Shown here: piece after piece, positions 1-11,054 of the stretch
Position numbering within the stretch: the first letter of the stretch is position 1
Layout: every line of letters starts with the position of its first letter
Assembly (NCBI RefSeq): GCF_019399895.1
Contig: NC_091866.1
Coordinates: 3,765,501-3,829,500, forward strand
Length of the DNA: 64,000 nt
From: Cardiocondyla obscurior
Taxonomy: Eukaryota > Arthropoda > Insecta > Hymenoptera > Formicidae
Direction of reading: 5' to 3'
The notes under the pieces: generated by a model
The model's database searches: none
Told to the model about the DNA's origin: nothing
What the model saw: the letters and a program-made list of their open reading frames with translations, nothing else
Translations under genes and position numbers: made by a program

Positions 1-552
1 GACGCCGCTACCGTTTGCACAGCGTGTTATCCTGCTCCCCTTATAACGGATCTCAACCGGACCGTTCGCAATTTGTCGTCAAATTGATTACCGATCCGAG
101 TAACTCGTGTCATTATCGGGACATCATTCGAGCTCACCTAGGTGTGACGTAGTGTGTCGTGCTTGTTGATCGAACGACACCGTCAAATTGTGCGTAATGT
201 CGCGTACACCGGCGACATTCGCACGCGCCCGCCGTCAAAGAGAGACGCGATCGATCTCCCGTTCCCGCGTTTATTATGGCGATATTTTGGCCGATTCTCC
301 GAATACGTAATCGTCCGTCGATCTTGCTAGAACACGAAAGCAAGCCGTTGAAAACGTCGAAGAAAGCGATCGTCCGTTGCCAATGTTTATATCGCGTTCA
401 CCGAGCGTCTATTCAACCGACGAAGACGCAAGACGAGCATGTCAACAAACCAGCGGGCGAAAAAAAAAAAACTCGCCTTCAGAGCTCGAGCTCGAAGCAC
501 AGGCACGAACAGGCAAGAAACAAAACACAACGATCGTCGAATTTTCTATCAG
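1..552. other. no gene recognised; mixed-composition DNA
   Basis: Several overlapping short frames occur on both strands, but none has a recognisable domain or flanking splice signals. An A-run lies near 461-471. I see no repeat shared with the rest of the window here. Confidence 0.4.
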
Positions 553-692
553 CGTTATTTTCTTTACCGCTTTTTTAACGTTTTAGATTTTTTTCGTTGC
601 CGAGCGATACAACTTCCCGGATCATTGCGAAGTTACAATCGTCAAGACACCGACCATTTTTCGCGCACGAAATCGCAAAGCACGAGTGCAAA
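553..692 (+). repeat. left copy of a ~140-bp direct duplication
   Basis: This segment and 1370-1511 share an ordered series of blocks: GCGTTATTTTCT, TTAGATTTTTT or its near match, GAGCGA-ACAACTTCCC, GATCA-TGCGAAGTT, ATCGTC-AGAC, and finally GCGCACGAAATCGCAAAGCA followed by CGAGT. The copies lie about 0.8 kb apart in the same orientation with scattered substitutions and small indels. No terminal inverted repeats are visible, so an old local duplication is more likely than a transposon. Function unknown. Confidence 0.7.
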
Positions 693-1369
693 CGATGTGC
701 AATCGTACGAGATAAAAAAAAACATTTTATTTTAATGTTGGGAAGCTAACTTCATTAAACTAATTTTTTTTTTTTTTTTAAGCACTTGAATTTAAAGTAA
801 ACGAATTTAACGCAGTTTTAACGCACGATTATTATCCGCACGAATCGACAATCGCATTTTTACGATCCGGCGAATTTAAAATGTAATTTCTTTTTTGCAA
901 ACAAATCGAAAGCGGGCAAACATATTCGCGGAAAGGAAGGATATAGCCGCCGATCACATTTTCGCGATCCTATGAATTTTAGAACTCGTTGTTCTCCACA
1001 TTTTCTGTGTTTATTACATTCACCGCTATCTAAACTATGCATACATGTCGCACGTTAAAACAGACGAGCGTGTTTGCACTTTGTCCTTTTTACGTAAAAA
1101 AAAGAAATAAAAAAAAGAAAAAAAAAGAAAAATAGAAAAGAGAGGGGAATGTAAAATCAACGACGGCATTTCTCCGGTTCGACAAATTAAAAATAAAAAA
1201 TAAAAAAAAACTTTGTTATTCCGATAATTGCATCCATCGTTATATAAACTTTTACAGTTAGCGCAGCTGAAATATACGAATTTAATACGGAATCCGTGAT
1301 GCGCGCGACACTTCGTACTCCACAGATAAAAATATGATAAAAATTGACGATAACATTTTCCACAATCCC
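693..1369. other. no gene recognised; AT-rich spacer between duplicated segments
   Basis: The spacer is dominated by poly-A and poly-T runs (about 764-780 and 1096-1135). Minus-strand frames here encode low-complexity Lys/Phe-rich peptides with no domain. Nothing supports a gene. Confidence 0.4.
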
Positions 1370-1511
1370 GCGTTATTTTCTCTCTACCACCGTTTCGACG
1401 ATCTAGATTTTTTGTTGGCGAGCGACACAACTTCCCCGATCACTGCGAAGTTGTTATCGTCGAGACGACACTGATAATTTTTTGCGCACGAAATCGCAAA
1501 GCACGAGTAAA
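1370..1511 (+). repeat. right copy of a ~140-bp direct duplication
   Basis: This is the partner of 553-692. The best-conserved part is its last third, where both copies carry GCGCACGAAATCGCAAAGCA followed by CGAGT. Overlapping frames are shared poorly, so protein coding is not supported. Confidence 0.7.
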
Positions 1512-1717
1512 AATTGCCGGGCGGCCAGCGTTTCCGCGATCGAGAGCCACGATAGCGCAGCCGTTCTCGGTACGCGATTAGTAGTGTATTAAATATAAAC
1601 TTCAACGCTGACGCAAATTGTACGAATACAATAAACTTGGGTGCATCCGCTTCTATTCTCTGGCTTGATAAACGCTTCGAAAAATTCGGGACATTGGATC
1701 TTCGTTGAAATTAAAAG

Positions 1718-1945
1718 TGTCCCAATTTCTTTTTGTCAATTTAATGGTCTAACTTTATTTTTAAACTTAAATAAAATTTGGTTTGGGTTAAAATTATTAG
1801 TTTTTTTAAATTAAATAAAAATGGTTTTGAATTATTCAATTTAATTCAATTAAATTCTTAAATAATTGGTCCCAATTTTTTTCTTTTAATTCTTATATAC
1901 ATGGTCCCAATTTCTTTTTGTCAATTTAATGGTTCGATTTTATTT
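1718..1945 (+). repeat. AT-rich dispersed repeat, locus 1 of 6
   Basis: The repeat is built from the blocks AATGGTCCCAATTTCTTTTT, TTAAATAAAATTTGG, TTTGGGTTAAAA, AAATAAAAATGGTTTTGAAT and TTTAATTCAATT, which recur in the same order at five other loci. The order wraps round: the ATGGTCCCAATTTC block appears more than once here, as in a short tandem array of a ~150-bp unit. No TIR, target duplication or coding capacity is seen. Confidence 0.75.
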
Positions 1946-4900
1946 ACTCAGTTTGCGTTTTAACACTTTTTAAAATACCATGCGAAAGGAAATAAACGTA
2001 TTCAGTTTCGGTCGAAGGGTTCACGCTGATATATTTAATTATGTAACGAATTTCACCCTCGCTCTGCGGTCGGTCGCGCTCCATTTAGTCTCCACAGGGT
2101 GAGACGTTCTCGACGGTGGGCGGGGATCTCGATGGCGAGATACAGCATAGTTCAAGAGTAGAGGCCGGAGAATATAGCGGTTGCAAGTAAGACGAGATTC
2201 ATGTTACGGATCAGCGGTGACAATGAAAACGCGGCTAGATAGAAATAGGAAGCTTTAGGTTCGTCTAGATAATAAATGGCTGCAATTTAAACCGGTGTCT
2301 AAGAGTGGAAAGAGCAACAATAGCTTTTTTTTTCTTTTTTTTTTCTAGTATAAAGTATAAGCGAAATATATGTATAACGTTACTTTTTATTATTTTTTTT
2401 TTAATTTGTTTAAAAATATAATTGTCTTATTTGCATATAAATTTTCTTTGAATATTTTTATCTCCGCGATGGCTGTCTTTTCACTTTACAAATCTCTGAT
2501 AACCAACTTTGAAGTCACTTCACTATTTTTCAAGCGCAAGCTCTCGGGGCGTGAATTCGTTCTTGGTGCAGTCGGATGCAACTGCACCAAAGTGTGACGG
2601 TTCTTCTATCTAATGGCGTGATCGCAAAGTCTTATCGGGAGTCGCGGAAAGCGATGAGCACACGGGATGCTGGTGGTCTTTAACCCAAAAACGTCCGATG
2701 CATTAGGTGGCCGATAATCGAAAATCAATAATGGCGATAAAGAGCCTAAGAAAAGTGGAACTTGCGGGCGCAAAGTCTCTTGCATAATAAATCTTGCGGA
2801 CGGATTCAAGTACAAAATATGTTCTTGAGTTGCGTACGTGAAAAATGGGCTTCTCAACTTATTACTTTTACCGTTGTTTTATCGCGACGCTTTACATCTT
2901 TCATAAATGCAAAATTGTTTAAATAACTTTAAAAAAAAATTCATTCATCGTAAACAATATTATTATTATTTTACATTATGTAAGAATTTTTTTTCAAAGC
3001 AGAATAATACTTTACGATTAAGAAACTTCGTGACATTTACGATTGCGCATTTGCTAAATAGGAAATTCTCATAAACGCGACCCTAAATTATTCGAAATAA
3101 ACATACTCGTTAATAATTTGCCGATTGGAGAACATTTCTGATGACCTAGTAACCCCGCAGGATCAGTTCGAGATCACTCGATCCAATTTCACAGACATAT
3201 CATGCGAGGCGTAAGGAGGCTCGTCTTCGATGATGAGAAGATGCGCGGAGTGATTGGCTATATATATATATATATATATATATATTCGGTGCTTGAAAGC
3301 CACGCGTGTATATACGTGCGCGTGCATATATAGTCTCAAGTACCTGGTACATATCCGGGTTCGTCGCAGAGCCCTTTGGCATTAATATGTCGCTATCTAG
3401 GGGCCGGTGGACAGATATATCGAGGAGGGTACATAAACGTGGCGAAGCAATAATCCGTTTCATCTTGCGGCACGGCTGGCGAATCCGGAATACGAGAGCC
3501 ATACGATCCCTGGATCACGTGCGCACCAAGATCTATCTGATCTGCACGTACGATTCCTCGACATACCATCCGCGAATACGTCGTGCCAATGTTCCCGATA
3601 CGTCGACGTAGATCGATCTCTCCGAAATCGTGAAAGATAAACGCGCAATCTTTCCTATTAATCGCCCCCATAATTTTTATGACAGAATCGGTCGAACAAT
3701 ACGTCTCGGCGTTCAAATATAAATTGATTTCTTTTTTCTTCTTTTTTTTTCTCTCGAATTTTTTATACGATTTTTTTTCGATTATATATTGAATGTACAT
3801 TCGTTGTCATTATTTACCGGTCACTCGGTACAGCGAGCTCAATACTAGCGACCAATAGTCCTATCGATATGCACGTGGAGTACAATACAAGGCGGGTACA
3901 TTGTGCCACTTGCCTAAGCGCTAATACCGACGCGAGGGTGGATGCAGAGTCGATGCAACTACGCGGGAGGTGACGCGAGGACAGGGAGGGGAAACATGCT
4001 AGAGCTGATACAGCTCTCGGGTGCTTGCAGAGAATCGCAATACCGCGACATTGTTCCCGTTTGTGGTGGCTCCGCCGAACGTGTCGCGGATACGAGCCGC
4101 CAGTGGAAACAAGGGAGGTGGAGGTGAGAATCGAGAGAAAGGGGTGCCGAAGTGAAAGAGAAACTATCGCTGCCCTCGAGTTTTCCGGAGCAAGTTAACG
4201 AGATGAGCGTAACAAGCGCAACGCCCGCCGTTTGTCGGGTGGCCAAGGCTTGTTTGATTTCGAGGTTCTCACGCGACGCGTTTCTTTTGAGCGGGCGAGA
4301 GCGAGAAGAGAAACGTATGGTGCCGCGCACGAATCGTACCGTGTTGCATTGTTCTTTGGAAGCGACGTTAGGTCGAATTGTTGAAAAGCTGCGACTTCTG
4401 GTATATCGAAAATCGATAAGACACACAGAACCAATATACATATAGCTCGATCCGCATATACGGCTTTGAGAGGAATATTATAAAGATTTTTCCGTACACG
4501 CATGATTTTTCTGACGAACTTACAGATAACTTCTTACGTTTGACATTCCGCTAGAACACTTACGTATTCGCAAGCTCTCCCTAAGCGGGCGTAATGGATA
4601 GAAAGAGCTTCATCGAAGGTTGCGAGGTGCCGGCGAATCCGTGACAATCACGTCGATTTTTATTCCCGAGCTTCGTATCCCGACCGTACCGAAGAACTCG
4701 AGGCGTTCAGTAAGAGACGATAAAATTTTGACTGATTTAGGTTTGATATAAAATATCAGATTCGCTTGTATTTTTCAATATTGACGATTACTTTTACGAA
4801 AGTATCACTCGGATTTATTTTCTTTTTCAATTTTGTTAATTTATCAAAGGCAATTACCAACCGTAAATTTACATTTGGGCTCGATACATTAAAGTGAGAC

Positions 4901-5194
4901 GCTATCGACGAAACAGGGTTAATCGAATTCACGTGGATTATCTTTGATGTTTTTCATCTCAAAAGAAACACAGTCGCGTCGACGTGAATAATTTGCGGTC
5001 CAATATCGGCTCGACCCCCTTCTTTCGCGAAAAGAGCGGCAAAGGGTTTAAAGGAATCCACTGGGAAAAGCGCCAGGATGGAAGGACAGGGTGCATCCGT
5101 AGTTTTGCATGGCGGGAAACGATGCAACATATAGTCGGCTCAGTCCGCGTTTGATCTTTGAGAAAATTTCTACATTAAATTCATGCTTTGAGGA
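1946..5194. other. no gene recognised; contains a TA microsatellite
   Basis: No coding exon or structured RNA is supported. Frames at 3200-3800 and 3942-4445 exist on both strands at once and give no recognisable protein. Poly-T tracts lie at 2324-2343 and around 2390-2402. A TA microsatellite lies at 3259-3285. Confidence 0.4.
3259..3285. repeat. (TA)n microsatellite
   Basis: An uninterrupted TA dinucleotide run of about 13 units, followed shortly by further TATATA and GTGCGCGTGC segments. It is probably polymorphic in length. Confidence 0.9.
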
Positions 5195-5200
5195 GCTAAA

Positions 5201-5562
5201 ATTTTTTTTTTTTTTAATTAAATAAAGATGGTTTTAAATTATTGAATTTAATTCAATTGAATTCTTAAATAATTGGTTTAAAACCGATTCTTAAATAAAT
5301 GGTCCCAATTTCTTTTTTTCAATTCTATGGTCCCACTTTATTCTTAAATTAAATAAAATTTTCTATCTCCAAGGTCGGCGATCAAATTGAAAGGTTCTCG
5401 TATTATTCGGCGCCTATTCAGGTTGCAAAGTTTGATATCGGCGACGTTCGAAAATCGGCGATCTCGCACACAAAAAAATGAATCTTTGATTCTAACTGGG
5501 GTTATATGATTAAATTTAATTCTCATATAAATGGTTCTTTCTTTCAATTCTTATACAGGGTG
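5201..5562 (+). repeat. AT-rich dispersed repeat, locus 2 of 6 (interrupted)
   Basis: The main copy at 5201-5362 has the blocks TTAATTAAATAAAGATGG, TTTAATTCAATTGAATTCTT, AATAAATGGTCCCAATTTCT and TTAAATTAAATAAAATTT. A degraded fragment (about 5505-5553, with ATAAATGGTTC) follows after ~140 bp of unrelated sequence and runs directly into a TACAGGGTGGTG element end. Orientation matches the other loci. Confidence 0.7.
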
Positions 5563-5690
5563 GTGTACCTGACATAACGAAGAATACTTGATGGGTGGGT
5601 AGATCTCCTAGAGACAAATGTAAAAGTCCCATGTTATTTTGCATTATTTGCACTAATGACGGAGACAGGAATTTCTAAAAATTGAACTTG
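5554..5690 (+). mobile_element. probable transposon end fragment (TACAGGGTGGTG)
   Basis: The motif TACAGGGTGGTGTACC resembles the termini of TA-duplicating elements but differs from the CAGGGTGTCTCA family elsewhere in this window. I find no matching inverted end downstream, so it is a solo or truncated end. The 3' boundary is a guess. Confidence 0.35.
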
Positions 5691-7788
5691 TAGGGCAAAT
5701 AGGAGCGCACGGTCAGAAGCGGCTTCGTCTCAGAAGTATAAGTCCTTCCCACTCGAGTAGTAAAGCTGAGAGCACTGGTGACGCTAATCAATGTTTAGTA
5801 CGCGGAAAGGCGAATCGCTTTTTTTCACTTTCCTTTCGCGCCATCCCTCCGTCATGCCGTCTTTTCTCGGTGAAGGGCCATCGCCGCGAATGCGAAATGG
5901 TCGGTCGCGTCTCCCTTTAGGTCATTAGCGTGGCCGCGTGCCACTTTTCTGGGACACTAGTTTGCAAGAGGCTGCTTTGACGAATAAAGAGAGGATGAGA
6001 GACCCTTCGCCCGATGCCTGCGAATCACCGTGAAGGAATACGCCGACGTACTTCCTTCCGGATTGCCACCCTTAGGACGTGACGTTGCGACGCGACGCGC
6101 GTTTGGAATGCATTACGACGCGACGTCAACCTACTTTTTGATCTATTAAGATAGCACCGACGATGACAGCTCGAAAACGCTTATTAAAGATTCCAATAAA
6201 CATAAATGTCGTTTTTTTCCTCCCCCATTTTTTCGTTTTAACCTTATTTTAATCGCAACAATATAATTCTTGTGAATAAGTAATTAACAAATTAATTTCA
6301 TTAAGTAAACTTTTTGTAATAACGAAAAGTTTTTTTTTCTAACATATAATTAAACTGAACATTGGAAATTTTTTTTTTTCTAAATGCACGTTTTCTCACG
6401 AAATGAGTATAATGTACTGGAAGTAAGGCTACGTCCAAGAAAATGGCTTTTCCCGTCGTTATTAATGGGGACGTGAGACGACGAAGGCACGAGGTATTTT
6501 AGCTAGATGATAAATAGCCCCGGTATTCCCACGTTGATTTTATTTATATCATTTATACGCAACGAGGCTGTCCGCGTTTTGATATATACCTCTGGCCCGT
6601 TTATTTCTTCGACTACATTAAGTCACACCCGGCCGAGGCTCCATTTTTTTCCACATTTTCTTTCGTATCCGTGGTCTCCCTTCCTTCCTTTCGTCAATGA
6701 TGAGAATTGATTGCCTTGCAGATATCCGTGGAATACGCGATTTCCGCGACGTTCCAACTTTTTTTCGTGTTGCACAAAGTAACACGTGTCATTTGCACAA
6801 TTTATGAGAATAATAGAGAACTTCCTTGTTCCGATCAAGAAATTTTCATACGGATAGAATATTTAAGAACAAACAATGCGTAAATTTGAAATTTAAAAAT
6901 CGGAATATTTTTAACACAAAAAAAAAAACCATACTAAAAGTTGTAGTTTTATTAACTTAAAAGTTTATACTTAGGTAGGAAAATTATATTTGAGAAATTC
7001 ATATTCTTATGGCCTCTGCAGTTGTTTAATTAAAAAAAGAAGGTTGATCGTCGTAAACTTTTCTGGTCGACGATGTGGAACATCGTAAATCAGGTCAGTG
7101 TCCTCTCTGAATACGATCGATCTTCTTTGGGGACGTGGCTTTCAAGGCAGCGAGTGTCAGGCTGAGAGTCACTGACACGTCTTGCACTTACGCTCGCGCT
7201 ATCGAGACGAAAGATCCAGGCGTGATTGAAGACCGATGGCAGACGGTAAAGCTTCGAGAAAAGGAGAGAGAGAGAGTGGAAGAAAGAAATGAGAATACGA
7301 TTGGTAAAACGTACGTCGCGTGATGCTGCGAATCTTCGAGGAACGTGGGCGTCTCCGCGGCCACGTTTTATTTAAATTAGGATTATTTAAATGCTTGCCT
7401 TGCAATGCGTTGCATCGATACAAAAATGATTGATGCCAATCTTATTTTCAACATTTTTATTGGAACTAATACTGATTATTATTTATGTCGTTGTTGCTCG
7501 AATTATTCGAATACGAGGAATAAGAAGCTGCGTAGTATCAATCGCCGAACCTATCGTTGCATCGAAACGTCGGAATAATTTATGGGGGTGGGTTAGTATA
7601 TCGTCGAGAAGCGACGTCATTGGGATCAGCGATACCTAAAGGCGTAATGAAAGTGAAGGTCGGCCCTGGTTGTCGACCGAGGGAGGATGGGTCGCGTCGC
7701 GATGCGGCTCCGCACTCCCGGGGCGTCTCGTTCTCATTGCGAGAAGAGGCGCACCCAGAGCGTACACGTTGGGACCCGAAAGATGGTG
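5691..7788. other. no gene recognised
   Basis: The left part (to about 6130) is GC-richer, and the rest is AT-rich with homopolymer runs near 6331, 6370 and 6918. Short frames at 6507, 7135 and 7430 have no domain and no convincing splice sites. Confidence 0.4.
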
Positions 7789-7832
7789 AACACCCCCAAA
7801 TTAAGATTTTTTTTTAAATCAAGTTGCATTCT
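7789..7832 (+). mobile_element. truncated end of the GTGATGCTGGCACCCCC foldback family
   Basis: CACCCCCAAATTAAGATTTT followed by a T-run and AATCAAGTTGCATTC matches the subterminal part of the intact elements at 10819-11054 and 29954-30815. The outermost TIR bases and the opposite arm are missing. Confidence 0.65.
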
Positions 7833-10196
7833 AATTTTGCCATTGGCCTTTTTCGCGCTGCGATATTACTCGCGATTACAGACTGTTACGAGCTCGCACG
7901 TATCTCGGATACTACAATAGCGTCACGGATCACTATATATCGGTCACAAACGAGGTCAATTAAATTTTGACGATATTAGTTTGAGCTCGTGTTTAATTAT
8001 TTAACAACAAAATATTATAAACACATCATTGTTCCAGTTACTGAATTAAATACGAAATTGCAATTGATTATTGTTCAATCGCATCACGGCGGTATGCAAA
8101 AGTGATTAATAATATTATTAGTCGAGACCTAGTATCCGCTGTATGTTATTAACTGAATATACTTTTAATCTCATTATTTTAAAATATCGATAATATGTAC
8201 ATTATCTTGATATTAAAATCTATTGCTTTTTCTTTCTTTTTTATTTTATTTTATTTTTTTTTTAACTTATCTTCACAGCTATTACTTAATCTTTTTTTAC
8301 CATTTAATTCAACTACTTCTTTATTTCTTTCTGTCCCTCCCGTGTGAATGATTCAAAAGCGGTAAGAAATTACGCGGTAATAGAAGAAAACTATCGCGAG
8401 AAGCGTCTGCAAAAATCGTTGGACCCGGTAAATGTCGAGTGTGAACCCATCTCTTGGGTCTCTAAAGCTTATTGTGCGTCCCTGCGGTCTTCCACACCGC
8501 CACCTCGATATTCCTCTTTCGGTCGCTCTCCCCGTTCCCCTCGCCCCGCACCCGCGGGGGTGTGAATTACGCATCCTCTTCTCCTCACCCTTCGGCATCG
8601 CGCGTAAGATTACAGCTTGGGATCGAGGCCCTATCCGCCCGTTCGTTCGCCGTCCGAAGCGATCGATCGATCGATCGGCAGATCTATCGGTTTGGCCGAT
8701 CCGGTCGGCGATCAGGCATCAACCTGCTCTCGGCTGTCCGGGAGGTACCTTCTGCCGAGGTGCGAGATGACCGAATACCCCTTTGTGAGAACACGTTGTG
8801 TGTAAGGGATCCCGATCGGTCGTGAGGCTCCTGGATATCTCCGGATGGCATTATTAAGTGTAACGGCCACTGTGTTACGCGCGTAATGACGACACGATCG
8901 AATTAAATCTGGGTCGATGCTCAGTCGGAGCTTATAATACCGGGCAACCAAAGGATCTCGAGAGACGGAATAATTTGACCATGAAATTGTCGTAATTTGG
9001 CGAATTTGTAGACGACCCTCTGAACCGATTATTGTTTTAATGAGAACTATTACGCGTTAATAAGATATTTTTATTTCATTCTCAGTTCTGGAGAAAAAAA
9101 AAAAAAATCTAAAAGCAAAATTTACATCTCTGCATTTAATTTTTTTTTTTTTTCAATTATTATTGAACACAATACGACGTAAAGTAAGAATGGACAGACA
9201 GGGGACGATAACAGAAAGACGCTGAAATAAATCTGCGCGACGGAGATACGATCGATACGTCATGCTCTTTCTTTATTTCCACGCGGCGCATCACGTATTC
9301 TTGGACTTCCGGTTTTAAACTGACCGATTCAGTTAACTCGGATAACATTTCTGTATTTTACTTTTGTTTTAGTTAATTTTGTGATTCGGCATCAAACAAT
9401 TAAAACAAAAAATAGAAAAGAAAACATCTGTTTCCTAAAGTTTACTTAGTCGCAAAAAGAAGGGAAATCTATTTCTTAATAATTACATTTAGAATTTCTA
9501 ATAAAATCTAATAAAATTGATAAACAAATATAATTAATTAAGAATAAGGAATTATAAGTTCGAGGTTTTCAAAAATCTAATGGTCTTTACGAGAATTTAT
9601 GTACGGTCCTTTACATTCATAAATCGAAGTGTTTTAATCCGACTCCAAAGTTATGCGATCGAAGACACCTAATATGGCAGTGTTAAGTGAATACATTTGC
9701 TTTCCTGTACGTTCAGCCTGTATTCGAGTGGTACAGGCCTCGCAATACTTTCTCTCTATCTGTCTATCTCTCTCTTTCTTTCTCTCTCGAGAGAGGCCGC
9801 CGCCTCCTTCGTTTAAAACTCTCCGTATCGAGACGAGTGTTTCTCGGATTAACGTGGACTTTTGTCGTCTTAATTAGCTTACGGGACACACCGGCGGATG
9901 CTGCTCATATATACGGCCGGTGGTATAAGACCACGGCAACTGCAGCGTCTCGAGGTCATCTTCTCGGTAATCTGCGTGCACTCCTAATGAGCCCGGCTAT
10001 AGGAAAGCAACGCTTATGTTAAACTTGACTCCGGCACGCCGTTCTTTTTTCTGTCTCCCTCTCTATCTCTCTCTTCGCTCCCTTTCTTTCCCTTCAATCT
10101 TCTTTTTGTCGATTTTTATTTTTTTTTTATCGGCGTTACCCGCGCGCATACATTTTCTTTTATTTCGTCCGCTTGGACGAAAGCGGCGGAGTGGTA
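7833..10196. other. no gene recognised; CpG-rich patch and pyrimidine tracts
   Basis: A CpG-rich block at about 8430-8830 holds overlapping frames in at least four reading frames, the usual mark of stop-poor GC-rich DNA rather than of coding. It includes a GATCGATCGATCGATC run near 8660. Pyrimidine-rich tracts lie near 9750-9790 and 10040-10130. Confidence 0.4.
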
Positions 10197-10552
10197 TACA
10201 GGGTGTCTCAGCCCATGTGTAAAATCCTATACAGATAGGTAGGTCTTAGGGAGATAAATAAAAAAGTTATTTAACATTTTGTAAAATTTTCAATTGTTAT
10301 TGAGAAAAAAATTAATTTGTCTAGCGCAAGAGTGACAAGGAAGCTGCGGGCAAGTGAGCGCGACAGGCGATTGGCGCCGTCGCCTATCGCGCTCACTCAC
10401 CTATAGCTTCCTTGTCCTCTTGCGCTAGACAAATTAATTTTTTTTTCAATAAGTATTGAAAATTTTTCAAAACGTTAAAGAACTTTTTTATTTATCTCCC
10501 TAAGACCTACCTATCTGTATAGGATTTTACACATGGGCTGAGACACCCTGTA
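10197..10552. mobile_element. palindromic MITE, TA target duplication (copy 1)
   Basis: The element starts TA|CAGGGTGTCTCAGCCCATG and ends with the inverted sequence CATGGGCTGAGACACCCTG|TA. The two arms are complementary nearly to the centre, where a GC-rich hairpin lies (GTGAGCGCGACAGGCGA near 10354, its complement near 10379). There is no coding capacity. A TA duplication and CAGGGTGT termini fit a Tc1/mariner-mobilised non-autonomous element; that assignment rests on family knowledge. Four near-identical copies occur in the window. Confidence 0.92.
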
Positions 10553-10818
10553 TAATCGATTTAAATTGAAGAAGCCTACATAAAGATCGGTAGTTAATTC
10601 ACGCCGCCACGGTGTGCGATAAATCGCGACGCATACCGTGCGACATACAGCCTTGAAAAGCGGATGTTGGAAATTTAATGACGGTAATTCATCCCTCTCT
10701 TCCCCGTTTCGGTTAGCGATTATTGTAATTTCACGAGTGCATGAAGAAATCGGAACTCCAAGTTTGATCGGTCTTAAAGTCTTCATGATTAACAATTAAA
10801 AATCTATAAAATGATCTA

Positions 10819-11054
10819 GTGATGCTGGCACCCCCAAATTAAAATTTTTTTTTTAATCAAGTTGCATTTGTTTGTCCATTGTTTGTCCATGTAAGTCCAA
10901 CTAAAAATTTTATTTGTCCACCTTTATAAAAATAATTATTGTAAATAATTTTTTTTATAAAGGTGGACAAATAAAATTTTTTATTGAACATACGTGGACA
11001 AACGAATGCAACTTGATTTTAAAAAAAATCTTAATTTGGGGGTGCCAGCATCAC
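10819..11054. mobile_element. foldback element, TIR GTGATGCTGGCACCCCC
   Basis: The left end GTGATGCTGGCACCCCCAAA and right end TTTGGGGGTGCCAGCATCAC are perfect inverted repeats, and complementarity continues inward through GTTGCAT and GTCCACCTTTATAA. The motif TTTGTCCA recurs in the left arm and TGGACAAA in the right. There is no coding capacity. I could not identify an unambiguous target duplication, so the superfamily is open. Confidence 0.85.
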
